Assembly: GCA_036924285.1 (NCBI GenBank)
Contig: JAYKYS010000002.1
Coordinates: 9,424,001-9,488,000, forward strand
Origin: Asterella californica
Taxonomy: Eukaryota > Streptophyta > Marchantiopsida > Marchantiales > Aytoniaceae
DNA length: 64,000 nucleotides
Direction: 5' to 3'
Shown here: positions 22,830 to 34,547 of the stretch, piece after piece
How the letters are laid out: each line of letters begins with the position of its first letter
Numbering within the stretch: the stretch's first letter is position 1
The notes under the pieces: model-generated
Databases searched by the model: none
Seen by the model: the letters and a program-made list of their open reading frames with translations, nothing else
What the model was told of the DNA's origin: nothing
Position numbers and translations under genes: made by a program

Positions 22830-24300
22830 TACAGCAGCTAGTGTCATATTGGATCGAGGGGTATGTTGCAGTGCTCCACCCAAACGCGAATGGGTTTGTC
22901 ATAACAGACTTATGCAAGTGTGGATGCGACATTAGCGGAGGATCAAAGCCGAAATGATCTATCGATGGAGCGCACATTTGCGATATTTCTCCAAATGTGG
23001 CACAAAAAGAATGGAAATTTTCTGTTTATTTATACGACATTTCTTGCATAGGGACCCCATTTGACAAGTTGCCACGATTTGCTACATCGAACAGCACGGG
23101 CGAACGATTCATGAACCTCAAAGCTCACCAGTTCGTACGGTTGACTGTCGAGGAGCAACAATCAGTGCTTGAACGTATGTAGAGTGATGAGTGGTTAGTG
23201 AAGATTTTGTTTATTCCTGAAACGAAGAAAAGACATGTCTGAGATTGTCCTCGTCCATATACTTACAGTGTAGTGTTGAGCACGGCAAACTCATGGATGC
23301 AGAAGATAACATTTTCTGAGTGGGATGACGTTGGAGACTAGAGCTCAAAATTCTTGAGTAGTGCAGTTCATACTAAGCTGGATACTGCAAAGGAGGAGTG
23401 TTTGAACTGTGGCACGACTATGCAAACAACATGTGGAGATTTGCAAGAAGCTAAGCGATTGATCGACGGTGCCTTAGAATCGATTCGCGCAGTTGAGAAC
23501 TCAGTGGAAAAAGTATTGGACATCACTGCGAGACTGCACTCGTTGTGAGTAGGAGTTCAGGTCGAGCAGAGACATCGGATATACTGCTTAGGGCAGACCA
23601 GCTTGGGACACGTCCGAGCTCAATAAGTATTTCATCCACAAGAGGTAGTGTAAGAATGACGGAGGAGATGTTGTTATCACCGAGTGTACCTCTTCGTGAT
23701 GGACGGTGTGGGACTTTGGATCCATAACATGTCACGTAGTGAATTACTCGGGTGATCAAGCTTATCCTTGGAAATTTTGTTACGAAGCTTGTTCTTTTCA
23801 ATTTTCCAATGGTCGACGATGTTTGTCCAATCGAAGAAAAGACGTGTTTTGTCATCCGGATGTACAGACTGAAATTGTGTATCGATTCAAGTTGTATCGT
23901 TGTGATGGATCAATGGGAGGGTTATCACTAGAAGTAATAATTTTCGATGAGACTCGTAGTTTCCTGATCATATCAGCTGGCGAGTTGCACGAACTATTGG
24001 AGGTATGTCTGGAGGCTGAAATATCAAGACAAGTGTTGTGTTTTCCTTGAGTAACAGTGTCAATTTGCACAGCAGGTGATAAATTGATCATTTCGAAGAT
24101 GAGCAAGCAAGAATTTGTACTCCGTTCTCTAGACATTTCGCATTTGAGGCAGCAAGACTCTGTAACCCGTTCCCTTGGCCAAGCAGCAGTATACAGCAGG
24201 AGCTTGAAAGGAGTGAATAGAGATGGAGCAGGTAGTAGTCAGGAAGGGGATAGTAGAGGCCGGTTCAGCAGACAATATCGGTAGACGAGTTTGAGGATAT
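22830..24300 (+). pseudogene. Remnant gene with RPA-C-like OB fold
   Basis: A frame from about 22836 to 23182, interrupted by one TGA near 22956, contains LCKCGCD and WKFSVYLYDIS. Further pieces follow at 23354-23548 and 23545-23727. The clearest piece, 23706-24001, matches the C-terminal DNA-binding domain of replication protein A. It has a Cys-rich zinc-ribbon-like stretch (C...AC...C...C), then YRFKLYRCDGS, then EVIIFDETRSF and ISAGELHELLE, directly before a GTATGT donor. After a possible acceptor near 24076, GDKLIISKMSKQEFVLRSLDIS fits the next RPA strand block. The phase across that intron does not fit cleanly. The family binds single-stranded DNA. It may be a decayed host paralogue, a Helitron-type RPA, or a gene captured by the neighbouring MULE sequence. 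Confidence 0.5.
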
Positions 24301-25074
24301 GCGACGAACTTTACAAGAAGTGAAATTGTCATACAAGGAGCTAAAAGACATGAAGCGGACATTGGCTGAGGTGTACTCCAAGCCGTGAGTTGTAATAGAG
24401 AGAGATTTAAATCTTACTAGGGAGAGCATGAGCTTTCATCAAATGAGATCCCAACAGTGGCTGTCTGTTAACTCGTGCGTTGAAAGACAATGTAAGTGTT
24501 AGTCACCGTACATAATGAACAGAGATTTGGAAAACGTGCATCCAGGAGACCTTTGTTCATTGCTGTTGTTTGTCTCCGTAGATAGAAGAATTTTTTTTGT
24601 ATATTTCTGAAACGTCTGTTCGAATGCATGACGCGATGGAACTAACATAATCTCACGATCTCCAAAAATTCATCAGATGGCATACATGTTTAGCTAGCGG
24701 TATTTCGAGATGTACCCACCTTTTGTAGTACTGTGCCGTCCAAATCAAACCTTAGGAAAGATTGAAGAATGCAGCAAGCTTGCGAACGAGAAGCGGCTGA
24801 GAAAGGTGACCATGTGCAGTTGTTTCCAGAATAGTTTCTGTGCATAGTTAACGTTCCTAATCAGCATGTGCTGACAGTATAGTATTGGGTTTCAACTTCA
24901 AACAATCTAAATACTGCTTGGTCCAGTATGTGAGCTCTATTTGCGCTTATTTCACGGAACTACGAACTCTGGAGTAAAGAATTGTTGTTTGTCATATCTT
25001 CGTTAAGTGTATTCAGTGTAAGCTTGAACGTGTTCCAATAATCCCTTCAATTCTTCTTTAAGGGACTCTTCGAC
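24301..25074. other. Sequence without recognisable gene
   Basis: It lies between the RPA-like remnant and a MULE fragment. Frames are short and broken, and no family is recognised. Confidence 0.5.
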
Positions 25075-25335
25075 TCGGAGGTCGGAATGGTCAGAATTTT
25101 GTAGTCAAACGGGATGAAGATCAGCGCAGAGATCAGTGCAATTGTTTAGAGTATCAAGAGATGACATGGCCTTGCATGCATGCAAATATGTTGGGATCAT
25201 GACACCGACACCATCTCTAGTACCCACTTTGATCCTATTTGGTACTCAAGTTCGTTGTATGGTATTATGGACAACATTCTATTCCACCTTTTACTGTACA
25301 AGATTTGGAGCCAATGTTCGGAAGTGGAGCGCCAT
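25075..25335 (+). pseudogene. Short MULE transposase fragment (SWIM zinc finger)
   Basis: The translation GQNFVVKRDEDQRRDQCNCLEYQEMTWPCMHA carries the SWIM pattern C-x-C...C-x-H. It is followed, after small breaks, by FTVQDLEPMFG. The same succession is found in the minus-strand MULE gene at about 27200-27430. Only this part is preserved, so it is a truncated second copy in the opposite orientation to the main MULE remnant. Confidence 0.75.
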
Positions 25336-25343
25336 CATCTTTT

Positions 25344-25559
25344 TATGTATAATAGCAAATTTTTTCATATGTTTGTATGTTACCAATTTTGGTTTTATTT
25401 TAATTTCAAAACTATTGAATAATTTATATATTAAAAATTTAATAATCCTATTATGTATAATTGTTAAAAAATTTATATGTTTGTATCTTATCAATTTTAT
25501 TTTTATTTAGGTTTCAAAGTTGTTCAATAATTTGTATACTAGTAGCATTATTTTATTAT
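25344..25559. repeat. Two ~108-bp AT-rich tandem units
   Basis: Units starting TATGTATAATWG at 25344 and 25452 share ATATGTTTGTAT-TTA-CAATTTT-TTTTATTT and TTTCAAARYTRTTSAATAATTT. They are diverged. They lie directly after the MULE fragment and may be its decayed terminal region. Confidence 0.6.
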
Positions 25560-26474
25560 AATTTTTGAACACTAATCTGTTTTTTAGTATTTGTTACTTT
25601 CTACTCTAATTATTTTGATGTAAGTATCAATGAATTTTTCCAATTACGAAATTTTATTGAAGTATTCAGTTACAAAATTTATTATAACTGAATTTCAAAC
25701 ATATTTTAATTTCATTATTCATTATATGATATGCTCCAAATATCATATTTTGAAATTTTGAAATTTAATATAAAACTTAAGATTGTACTCTTTTGGTATA
25801 GAAATCAGAGCATGAAAAGTCCCAATGTCCAAGATATGTACTTATGTGGAAGGACTTCAAGGTGGAACTAAGATCCGATGGTCAAGAAGATACTTGACCA
25901 TCCGAAGGAGATACGGATTATATCTGCTTTTAAGAAGATCTGAGTGGATATCCAACGGAGAACCAGTATATCTCCAAGCTCGATGGAGGGCCACTACCCT
26001 CGTCTTATTTTATCGTACCATTTTGCTGTTTTGTGGTCAGGAGGGTTTAGGATTTGAAGTACCTTGAAGTCAAATACATCCCTAAGAGGAAAACTGAAGC
26101 AACTATCACTTCTCATGATAGCCGAGTATATGCGAATACGTGTTCATCGACAGTCGAAGCTCCAAGACGAAGTTCTAGATTTTATCAGGTGAGTCGTCCT
26201 TGCATCCTGTTTATCGTACTTACCGCTCACAACTCATGCTTCTTTTCCACATTCGCTGCAGCTCGTCTTATGCCTGTCATCCATAGCTTTCGATGAATGA
26301 ATTCAGATAGTCCAGCTAGTAATCTCATTACAGACTACCTGAAAACTAGAGAGTTTTGATGTCAAATAACATTTCTGAGACCCACTAGCAGCTCGAGCTC
26401 ATGCTTTGTAGCACCAGTTGGTCAAACGTCTCCACGTCGAAGGGGGAGCAGGCTAGGCATTAACGATTATGGTG
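25560..26474. other. Intergenic sequence between two MULE remnants
   Basis: No gene is supported. A 10-bp hairpin GATGGTCAAG/CTTGACCATC (25877-25902, 6-base loop) is present. An open frame around it (25825-26067) has no recognisable motif. Confidence 0.5.
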
Positions 26475-28983
26475 CTATGAGTTTGCTCCCTGACCTGCAA
26501 TGACTTTGGTTCGACAATCAAGACACAAAACATGAGATCTCTCGAACCTGAATTTTGGACGCCCACCAAACTCAATCCCCTGGAGTTCTCCACGAGGTAC
26601 GACTGCTTCACTTCCTATGGTCGTCGTAGAACAGTCGTAAATTTCCACAACGAGATCAGTGGAGTCGAACATGTCATCAAGACAACGAGACTGAGTGGTA
26701 TGTTCGGCTCCACATTCAGTATGAAAAGACTGACAACCTTCCAGACCAAACTCACTGTCATCAAAACTAGAGATCTCTTGCAAGCTTGGAGCAAGGTCCA
26801 TGTTTGGCTCTTGTGGTAGAGGGTTCCCTGCTAGATGTGTCTCGAAATCAGTAGTCACCTTTGCTGTAACACCTGTATAATTTTCTGCTCTGAGTGAAAG
26901 ACACCGTCGTCTATTGTGTCCAACTTCCCTACATATAGAACACCTCAAAGCATACGTACGTGCTAGACGCTGCCAAACAGTATTATCTCCTGCTCTGCGA
27001 TTGCGTCGAGGTGGCTCACCGTGTGAGAGAGCAGTGGAGTTCTCTTCTAGTGACATTGGGTCGAACTGGCTATTCAGTCTTGAAGTTGAAAACTCGAGAA
27101 TGACTCCCTCGGCCACCACAGAAGGAATTGAAAGAACTGACGCTTGTGAATCACTCCCATGACCGGACGACTGAATTCGAACAACTCTATGTCTTCTCCG
27201 TTTGACAGCTATTGGTGAAGCTTGACAACCATACACAGGTTCGAGATCTTGAACAGTAAAAGCCGACAATGCATGCTGTTCATATATCTCATGTAAGGAT
27301 CCTGCGTACCATATCGAGTCGATATTGTTGTTGGAATTAATCCCCGTCTCTCGGTCCCAGCATATAGCATGCATGGAAGGCCATAACATGTCCTGATACT
27401 CGAAGCATGAGTATTCTCCTTGATTGCTTTCTTGGTGATGTTTCACAACATAATTACGACCATCTACGGCTCTAATGCTGGCCTGTGAAGTTGACGATAT
27501 CGAACATAGAAGCTGTTCGGAAGCTATCTCATTCTCTTGTTGTCTCTCTCTCGCATAAGACGTTAGAAGTCCTCTGTGTTGCTCCAAGGCAGATCTACGA
27601 GTAGAAAATTTATGCATAATGTAAAACCACATATCCAACAGAATGCGGAACGGTGCGTGTAAACAAATGGACCTTAGTGCATTGTTCACAGATTCACCGA
27701 GGTTTGATGTGACTTTCTCATATCTAGGGAGAGGAAACCATGCTCTGCTGTAACGCTCGGGTCAATAGTCTTCAAGTAGGTTGCCAATGCTACTCCTTTC
27801 TCTCCAGATTCTTCAATAACAGACATTATCTGCTCAAACTTGACACAATAAACAATTGACATGTGAACTTAGTACCTTCCTACTGCGTAACTAAACACAT
27901 CTATTGAACTGCAATGAATCTGATACCATCCAATAAATCTACTGATAATCAGACAGTTTATATGTATGAGACTCACCGCTCGATACTCTTAGCGTACAAA
28001 AGCGCTAGGAAAGGTTTCTCTGCATCACGGTCAAATCGACTGCAGAGGTTCATCCGTATATGTTGAGTGCAATGTCCATGTACGATACCAGGTAAAACTT
28101 CCGCGATTGTAGACTCTAACCCTTTTTGTCTATTAGAAATTAACACAGTGTTTGGAGAAAGTCTATCGTAAACTGATTCCTTCAACAATCGTAAAAACCA
28201 TATCCACGTATGGGTGGACTCCTCTGGAGCCACAGCATATGCTAAGATTATTGCTTCATTGTTGCCATCCAAAACCGATGCTGTGAAAATTTGACACGAG
28301 AACTTTCAGTTTTTTGAATGACGCGCATCTATAACTATCAGTTTCTGAGTAAATTGCAGTACTCTCCGTGTAGCTCCTGGACAAACAAAAGCATGACGGA
28401 ACATGTTCGGACTACTTTCCCAATTACCCCAATCGACGATTGCTCCTTCATCGATGCTCTCTATACGTCTACATAGACTAGGAATGAAGTTAAATGATGT
28501 TTTTTGATTCTTGTGCAAAGAATCACATCCAAGTTCACGCATCCGCCACATCTTCGCATAAGAAGACTTCCCGTGAAACGATTGATAGAATTCTTAGACA
28601 AGATCCTTTACCGATGTGTTTTGGTTCACCACCACACGATTTCCAAGGATTGAACTAAGCCACCAAGAATTCTTGGTTGGTCCACGCCAAGAATGTACAC
28701 TTGCTGGACAAGAATGGGTAATGTCACATACAGTGATTTTAATTCTTCCGCTCAGCTTATTCTTCTGTGCTCTCACCCTAAAAAGGCAAGATAAACTCAC
28801 ATCACTTGAACTAGGCATAACTCCTGCAGCGCGATAGAGCTTCCGTCCCCCGCTCAAGTATTGGAGCTGCTCCCCGCAAACACCATTCTTTGGTACTCTT
28901 CGTCTTTGTGCACCTCTAAGCTGTCCATCAAGCTCCACGTTCAAATCGATCGATCCTGAAGCATGCCATGAACGTACTAACAA
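26475..28983 (-). pseudogene. MULE (Mutator-like) transposase gene, decayed
   Basis: Reading leftward from 28983, an N-terminal region (RVRAQKNKLSGRIKITVCDITHSCPAS) fits the MuDR DNA-binding domain. In the same frame, after a TAA near 28591, come YAKMWRMRE and then the transposase core with the first catalytic Asp in VIDARH. A TGA at about 28303 follows, then QIFTASVLDGNNEAIILAYA and the block ISNRQKG, where the usual SDRQKG Asp is Asn. A probable GT-AG intron lies about 27839-27977. After one further frame break, TSNLGESVN, a damaged SWIM finger (YSC...SMHA) and a CX2CX4HX4C knuckle CSICREVGHNRRRC are present. A Ser/Glu-rich tail ends at 26475. Stops, frameshift and lost residues show it is inactive. 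Confidence 0.88.
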
Positions 28984-29370
28984 TCTTGAGACTCGAGCCT
29001 GTGGAAGTCTATTGGAGTTAATAGGTCTAGGAACTTACCGAGTAATACCGACAGTTCATACTAAACATTGTGGATTGTAAGGATGATCATCAACTTAACC
29101 AATGTTTACCGATCGAGAATGATCACCGCGAAAACTTATGTGTACCATTGATATGGTGAGAATCGCATCATAAATTTGCATCTGCATTTTAAACTCCGAT
29201 GATGCAAATACAGAGTCATTGTCGTTTTTCTTCTACACCCCTGGAAAACTGTCGATCCCGCCGGCGCTAAATGAACTTCAACAACTGTGGGTCGTGTGTG
29301 GGCCTAGCCGAGCATCACTGACAGTTTTGCCCGTTCAATCGACTAACTAACCGTCCACAGTATGGAGTTT
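28984..29370. other. Upstream flank of the MULE remnant
   Basis: No gene is seen. Part of the MULE 5' untranslated or terminal region may lie here, but I could not identify a terminal inverted repeat. Confidence 0.4.
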
Positions 29371-29520
29371 ACGTTTGATAGCTATGGTTTTTAATGTCTT
29401 CAAGTTTAGAGAGAAACTATGTTATCTTAACATATCATATTATCTACGTTTGATAGCTATGGTTTTTAATGTCTTCAAGTTTAGAGAGAAACTATGTTAT
29501 CTTAACATATCATATTATCT
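29371..29520. repeat. Perfect 75-bp tandem duplication
   Basis: 29371-29445 and 29446-29520 are identical, beginning ACGTTTGATAGCTATGG and ending ATATCATATTATCT. Complete identity points to a recent duplication or a collapse/expansion artefact. Confidence 0.95.
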
Positions 29521-30056
29521 AACAATTGTTACTCTAATATCATGTAAGAAACTAAAGTAATTTACTCTAACATTTTTAGCTAGAATGCATACATTGAATG
29601 AGTCTCTTGTTTTTATAAACATAAATTAACAATTAATTTTTGTATCGAGGGTTCGAATCTCTTTCTCTTTTTCTAAAAAGAAGGAGAGAGAATTGAATAG
29701 TTTGAACTCTGATGAAATGAATAATAATGATGGGTAGACTAAGTGGATCTCCTTAATATACAAGGAGAGTGGCAAAGGGTCGAGGGGTGTCTTCCCCTCG
29801 CTTCCCTTCACGATATCCAGTTCAAGTTCAAGGATAGTTACTGTTCACAAAGTATTCTATCATGAAGGAACAACCGAAATAAAGAGAACAAAGAAAAGCG
29901 CATTTCTGCTTTTGCACATCGAATGCTAAATACGAGACTGGACCTTCGCTGTTGTTTCTACCTCCCATGTAGATCATTCCTTTGTGAGCAACGAAAGCAG
30001 TACACTCAATACCTTCCGACGGCCATGGAGGTTCCCTGGCAACGAGTTTCCACTCC
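29521..30056. other. Intergenic sequence, no gene seen
   Basis: Contains a small inverted repeat CGAGGGG/CCCCTCG near 29780-29800 and a B-box-like GGTTCGAATCTC near 29650 without a matching A box. No coding region is supported. Confidence 0.4.
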
Positions 30057-31132
30057 TCACAGTCGAGGTCGAGCTGTTGTTAGCAGGAATGACTTTGCCT
30101 CCCGCTGCTTCTGATGTAACCACGACCATGAGTTGATTACAGCAGACGACCATGTCAACTTAATGTTGCCCTCTGGGAAATACAATAGCGCAAACTTTAC
30201 TCTAGCAGAAGTACACCGAGGCATAGAGTCTTCCTCCATTACCAGACTGTATCCCATCAGCTGAGCCGTGAAGCGCCTTTGGAGAGATGCACATTTGTCC
30301 TGGTACAAGACGTCGAAGTAAACAGCTCCTGCGAATGAGGTGAATGGGATTTTGAGGTGGGTGAAATAAGGGATGGGCATGTCTTTGTCCACTTTGAACC
30401 AAGAGCCTCGTTTGGAATCATTCATTTGTAAATGAGTTCCCGGGTGATAAATTGTCCAGGGATGCAAGTACACAATGGTCTTGAACGTACTAGATCCTGA
30501 GCCAAGGACTTGAATATACCTGTGATCCAACCTCTTCGGAAGAATTGGCATGGACAAGATTGTCGAAGTTCCGGTTATTGCATTCTTCATAAAGATCTCT
30601 GCACTCGTTGGGGATTCGTCGACACCACAAAGGAGTGCTCCCGACGCCGTAACAAGACGCAAAAGACCATAATTTATTCTGAGACTTGAAGTAGGAAACT
30701 CTGTACACCTTTCGCCATTCTCTGGTTGTCATGTTCATGCCTATGAAGCACTTGTAGTGAGGGCTAACGTACACGCGCCGTACTCCTCAGAATTAGTTGA
30801 TGCCGCTTTCGCATGGAACTGGAATCTGGATAGGCAGGGCTGCCAGAGAGAGCAGACGACCACCACCTGGTCAATCCACGAGCCTTCAGAACTGCAAGAA
30901 AAGGCATCAGGGATACAACTCTCTCGATAATCTCTTCTGGATACGGAGAGCCTTCATCTAACAATGTAGCTTTTCTTATTACGATGTTACCCAACACATA
31001 ACTGGAGCGCGCTTCTCCGGTTCCAGCCTTCGGAGGAGAGACGCAGCCCTTCCAAAACTGTCCTCTTAGACACCAACAATCGACCCTCACCATATTCAAT
31101 CCGGGGTGACTGGCTAAATTCAACCACTGCAA
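30057..31132 (-). pseudogene. F-box protein gene, frameshifted
   Basis: Three minus-strand frames follow each other. At 31132-30764 the segment YPEEIIERVVSLMPFLAVLK with a following RWWSSAL fits the F-box core (LPEElle.il..LP..sL...R.vck.W). At 30790-30660 the segment VSPHYKCFIGMNMTTREWRKV follows. At 30662-30057 LVTASGALLCGVDES and FMKNAITGTSTIL fit the 'ASGGLLC...NPLTG...LP' part of plant F-box/kelch proteins. Frame changes near 30785 and 30660 separate the pieces. F-box proteins are substrate adaptors of SCF ubiquitin ligases. Two breaks in 700 bases favour a pseudogene, but very short introns are not excluded. Confidence 0.55.
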
Positions 31133-33569
31133 CTTTCACGAGACGGTTTTAGCTAACGAACATGTCAAAGAGAGAGAGAACTCAGCCGCGCTGCGCTAGC
31201 CTTGCGGGAGCCTGTTTCAAGTAACACTCCACCACGAGAAAGACAAGCCATCAGGCACAGCACTGCACGAGCTCACGCGACGAGCAGTTTGTTACTGACG
31301 TTTTACCGCAATGAATTACTACAGTATATTAATAGCTTCTGTCGCCCTCAAATATCATTGACCATAAGGCTGAATAATACGAAGAAGCTACTCTAACCCA
31401 TATTTGAACTTCTTTTGAGTGCCCACCTTTCTGCTTTTACCAATACCACCTACAGTTCTCGGTAACTTTCCTGCCCTTCCTTCTGAGAAATCGAAATTTC
31501 TCAGGTTAAGTCAGAGGCCCCCACTTTGCCTTGTCACTTTCCGGCATGCCAGTTGAAATAGTACTCCATGGTCAGGTTCCAGGTTGCTCTTGGCGGGCCA
31601 CTTGTTGATAGTCTCATGCCCTCGAGTTTCTGGGTGGGTACCTCTTGGGACTCGACAAACAAATCTACTTACTCCAGTACCCAGTAACTAACGCGATGTA
31701 ATGAATACCAAACGGAAGGGAGACCCCGTGAAACAACCAACTTCTATAGGCAGAAAGAAAATAGAGTAAAACAATTGCTATCCTTAGCTCTAAAGTCGTA
31801 AATTTTTTTAAAAATATCAAATGTTGATAAATTAAAAATTATATATATAATTGATACATAAAAATTTACATTGTAAATTACAAAAAAAATTGTATGGACC
31901 ACGTGAACTAAAGCTCTTTGGAGCAATAGAAAAATTTTATCTAAAAAATGTATTTTATATAGATATAAAAAAATAAATGATATCTCTTGATGTCTATCAT
32001 GATAAATTCTAACACAATCTCGAATAAATTCATCAAATTCTGAGGTTGACGACCTATATATCTTCAAGGCTAAGAAGATGAAATGATGTCTCTCTTACAT
32101 ATTTTTATATTTCATCATTTTTGTTATTGTCGTCATTCCTGCAGTCCATATTGGAGGATTAATTATCACTTATGTCGTCATTGAATTTCATGTCAGATCC
32201 TTGACAACCACATCTGTTATTGAGATATGATCCTTCGACACGATCAAATCGGTTCTCACTGACCTTGGTCTGACATGCATATCATCCATCTCTCAACGTC
32301 ATGTAATCACTCTCTCGTGCTATAAAAACATCATGTCCTTAATGACATCATGAGTGACAATCCATTCATTACTAGGAGGACAACAAGCAATGTGTCTACT
32401 TGGGATGTCAAGTGAGATACTACACTCACATGTGAAGAAAGTCGAAGCAAACTATCGAACCAATCGGAACTTCATCATTGTAGAGAATGTGCAAGTCATA
32501 ACCTCTAATGTAAAGTCGAGCTATGAACCAAGAGCTTGCATCCTTGTCCAAACAAAAATGAAATAGTGTTCTAGTATCCCATGAAATGAAAAGATCAACT
32601 AAGAGCACTTGAAAAATCTATTGGAAATGGTGTTCTCTCAACGATGACTATAGTTCATGAAAACCATCAGAAACTAAGATATCGAGCGGATGATGTGTTC
32701 TGCATGTATTTAGAGTCTAACTGTCTCTAGTCTTATGAAGACACATCTTCAGTGAGTAAGAATTATTTTCCACCTCAATCTCAAATCTCTCCAAAATAGA
32801 TCTATGTGATAAAAAAATGACAACAAAGCCAAAGTGTTGAGAGGGTCTTCAACTGCATCAAAAAAACTATAAGATGAGTCTCTTCTGTAAATAATAGATC
32901 CGTTGTCATGTTGTGGATTGGATATGGTGTGAAACATGTATATACTTTATGTATCAACATCAAAACATCTTATCGTACGTGTTTTGATGTTGTAGATCTA
33001 TGGGCCTTATCATGTGAAAATAAGACTCCACGTGGATGATCTTTGTAGTCTCCACTGAGTGGAGATAAGAGTTAATACTCTTGTCGTCATAGACGAGTTT
33101 GCTGTATATGAAGAGAAGTATACGGAGCTTTAGACATCGAGTGTGAAATATCCAAGTCTAGTCGTGAGTGTTAAATGGAGTGAGAGACAATAAGAATGGC
33201 AAGCATGAACGGAGGACCCTTTCGTGCTCTTGATCTTTCACTTGTGAGTCTGTTCATCATTCAGTTTTATTGTCTACAGGATGATCATTTCGAGTGTTTA
33301 TGGTTGCGGTAATGACTACTCCGGACCTTATCATTCTTCTGACAATCATTTACGAGGATGTTGGAGATCTTACGGTCTACATCTTATTCTGATGTGGATC
33401 TTCGATTGGATCTGAACTTTCCAACAAGAATACCATTCAACACTTGGGTCCAAATGCGTTGTTACAATCGATTAAAAGTGACGCATCGAGAGTTTATCGT
33501 GAGAAATTTTGGAGAAGATTATTACAATCAAATAATAGTCTTGTTTGTTCTTTTTGTAGTTTCGTTTAT
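31133..33569. other. AT-rich intergenic sequence, no gene seen
   Basis: A short frame at 32354-32566 is open but unrecognised. A 9-bp hairpin CTGAGAAAT/ATTTCTCAG lies at 31483-31504. Nothing else is supported. Confidence 0.5.
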
Positions 33570-34537
33570 TGTCAATCACTGCGGTCAATCCGCACGGGAC
33601 GCGTGGCGAGTGGGGACGATCGGAGGAGCCCGAGCCGAAGGCAAGGCCAGCAGGACCCGCGGCCCTATGAAGCCGCGGGCGAGGAAACCCAGGCGTCGCC
33701 ATCTGGCGAACGCTCACAGGGTCGGCACAAGCCCACATGTGGGAAACCTAGCGGAGGACGAAAAGGACGGATGAAGGACTCGGATGCGGATGGAAGGAGT
33801 ACGGGGACCCAACGGCCGTCGCCGATTGACCGAGATCCTCGCGTGGGAAGGCGCCACACGCGCAGAGGCGGCGCGGAAGCTGAAACGGCTTCCGCCGCCT
33901 CGACACGCGTGTCGGTTCGCCTCCCACGAGGAAGGAAGTGGAATTGGTCGACGAGCCGGGCCCGCCGCCCGATGCCAACCCATCCCCCAACGCTTGGAGT
34001 TTCCAGCCAATAGGCATGAGGGGAACCTCGCCGATATCCTCAAACCTGACCCTGCTCAGGCCCCGTGGCAGACGACGATTGGTCCCGATCAGTCACCCTG
34101 CTCCGAGTGGCCGCGGAGGGTCAGGCGAGGTGTGGGACCAGATCGCTTATAAAAGCCCCGCATAGGACACTGTGCAGGCACGGAAGCCGAGGCCGAACGG
34201 GAGAGTAATCAGGTAGAGACACGTAAGGGGAGAGCCCCGCGAAGATAAGGATTGTCAATAGCCGTGTGTTGAGGAAACGTCGATGTCATTGTGAGTGACA
34301 GTTTTCCGAGGAGGTAATTTAGGTACGAGGCCGAATTGAGGGACATTGAGATGAGTGGATTCCAATTTTAGAGCTTGAGTGTGTTCAGCCGTGGCACGTA
34401 GGTAGTTACGCTTAGGTCCGGGATAGCCGCAGGTCTCTCTGTGGGGACATTGCATGTATGAGCCATTGGAATCGCAGTAAAGCCTCGCCTAAGGACGAAT
34501 TGGAGTCAGTGCTTGAGTTTTGGAGTTGGTCGTGACA
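33570..34537 (+). mobile_element. CpG-rich LTR, plus orientation (LTR1)
   Basis: GC-rich sequence with a TATA box TATAAAAG at 34148-34155. It shares collinear blocks with the inverted LTR2: GATTGACCGAGA (33824), the GAGTTTCCAGCCAAT region (~34000), TCAGGCGAGG (34121), CACTGTGC after the TATA box, and TGTATGAGCC...AATC..AGTAAAG (34455). It ends CGTGACA at 34537. The left boundary is judged only from the jump in GC content. Open frames inside are on both strands, overlap, and look like LTR composition rather than protein. Confidence 0.65.
34148..34155 (+). promoter_or_regulatory. TATA box of LTR1
   Basis: TATAAAAG is followed after about 18 bases by ACACTGTGC, a block also found after the TATA box of LTR2 on the other strand. 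This supports a conserved LTR core promoter. Confidence 0.5.
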
Positions 34538-34547
34538 GTGATACCAT
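34538..34547. other. 10-nt junction with inverted primer-binding-site remnant
   Basis: GTGATACCAT separates the U5 ends of LTR1 and LTR2. Read on the minus strand it is ATGGTATCAC, matching the beginning of the tRNA-iMet-type primer-binding site TGGTATCA. No internal element sequence remains between the LTRs. Confidence 0.5.

Noticed and set aside
29640..29660. GGTTCGAATCTC as a second tRNA gene
   Set aside because: No A box and no cloverleaf flank it.
33444..34152. Long overlapping frames on both strands in the GC-rich island, suggesting a gene or bacterial insert
   Set aside because: High GC lengthens chance frames. No motif is present, and the region is homologous in inverted orientation to 34548-35751 with TATA boxes, which fits LTRs.
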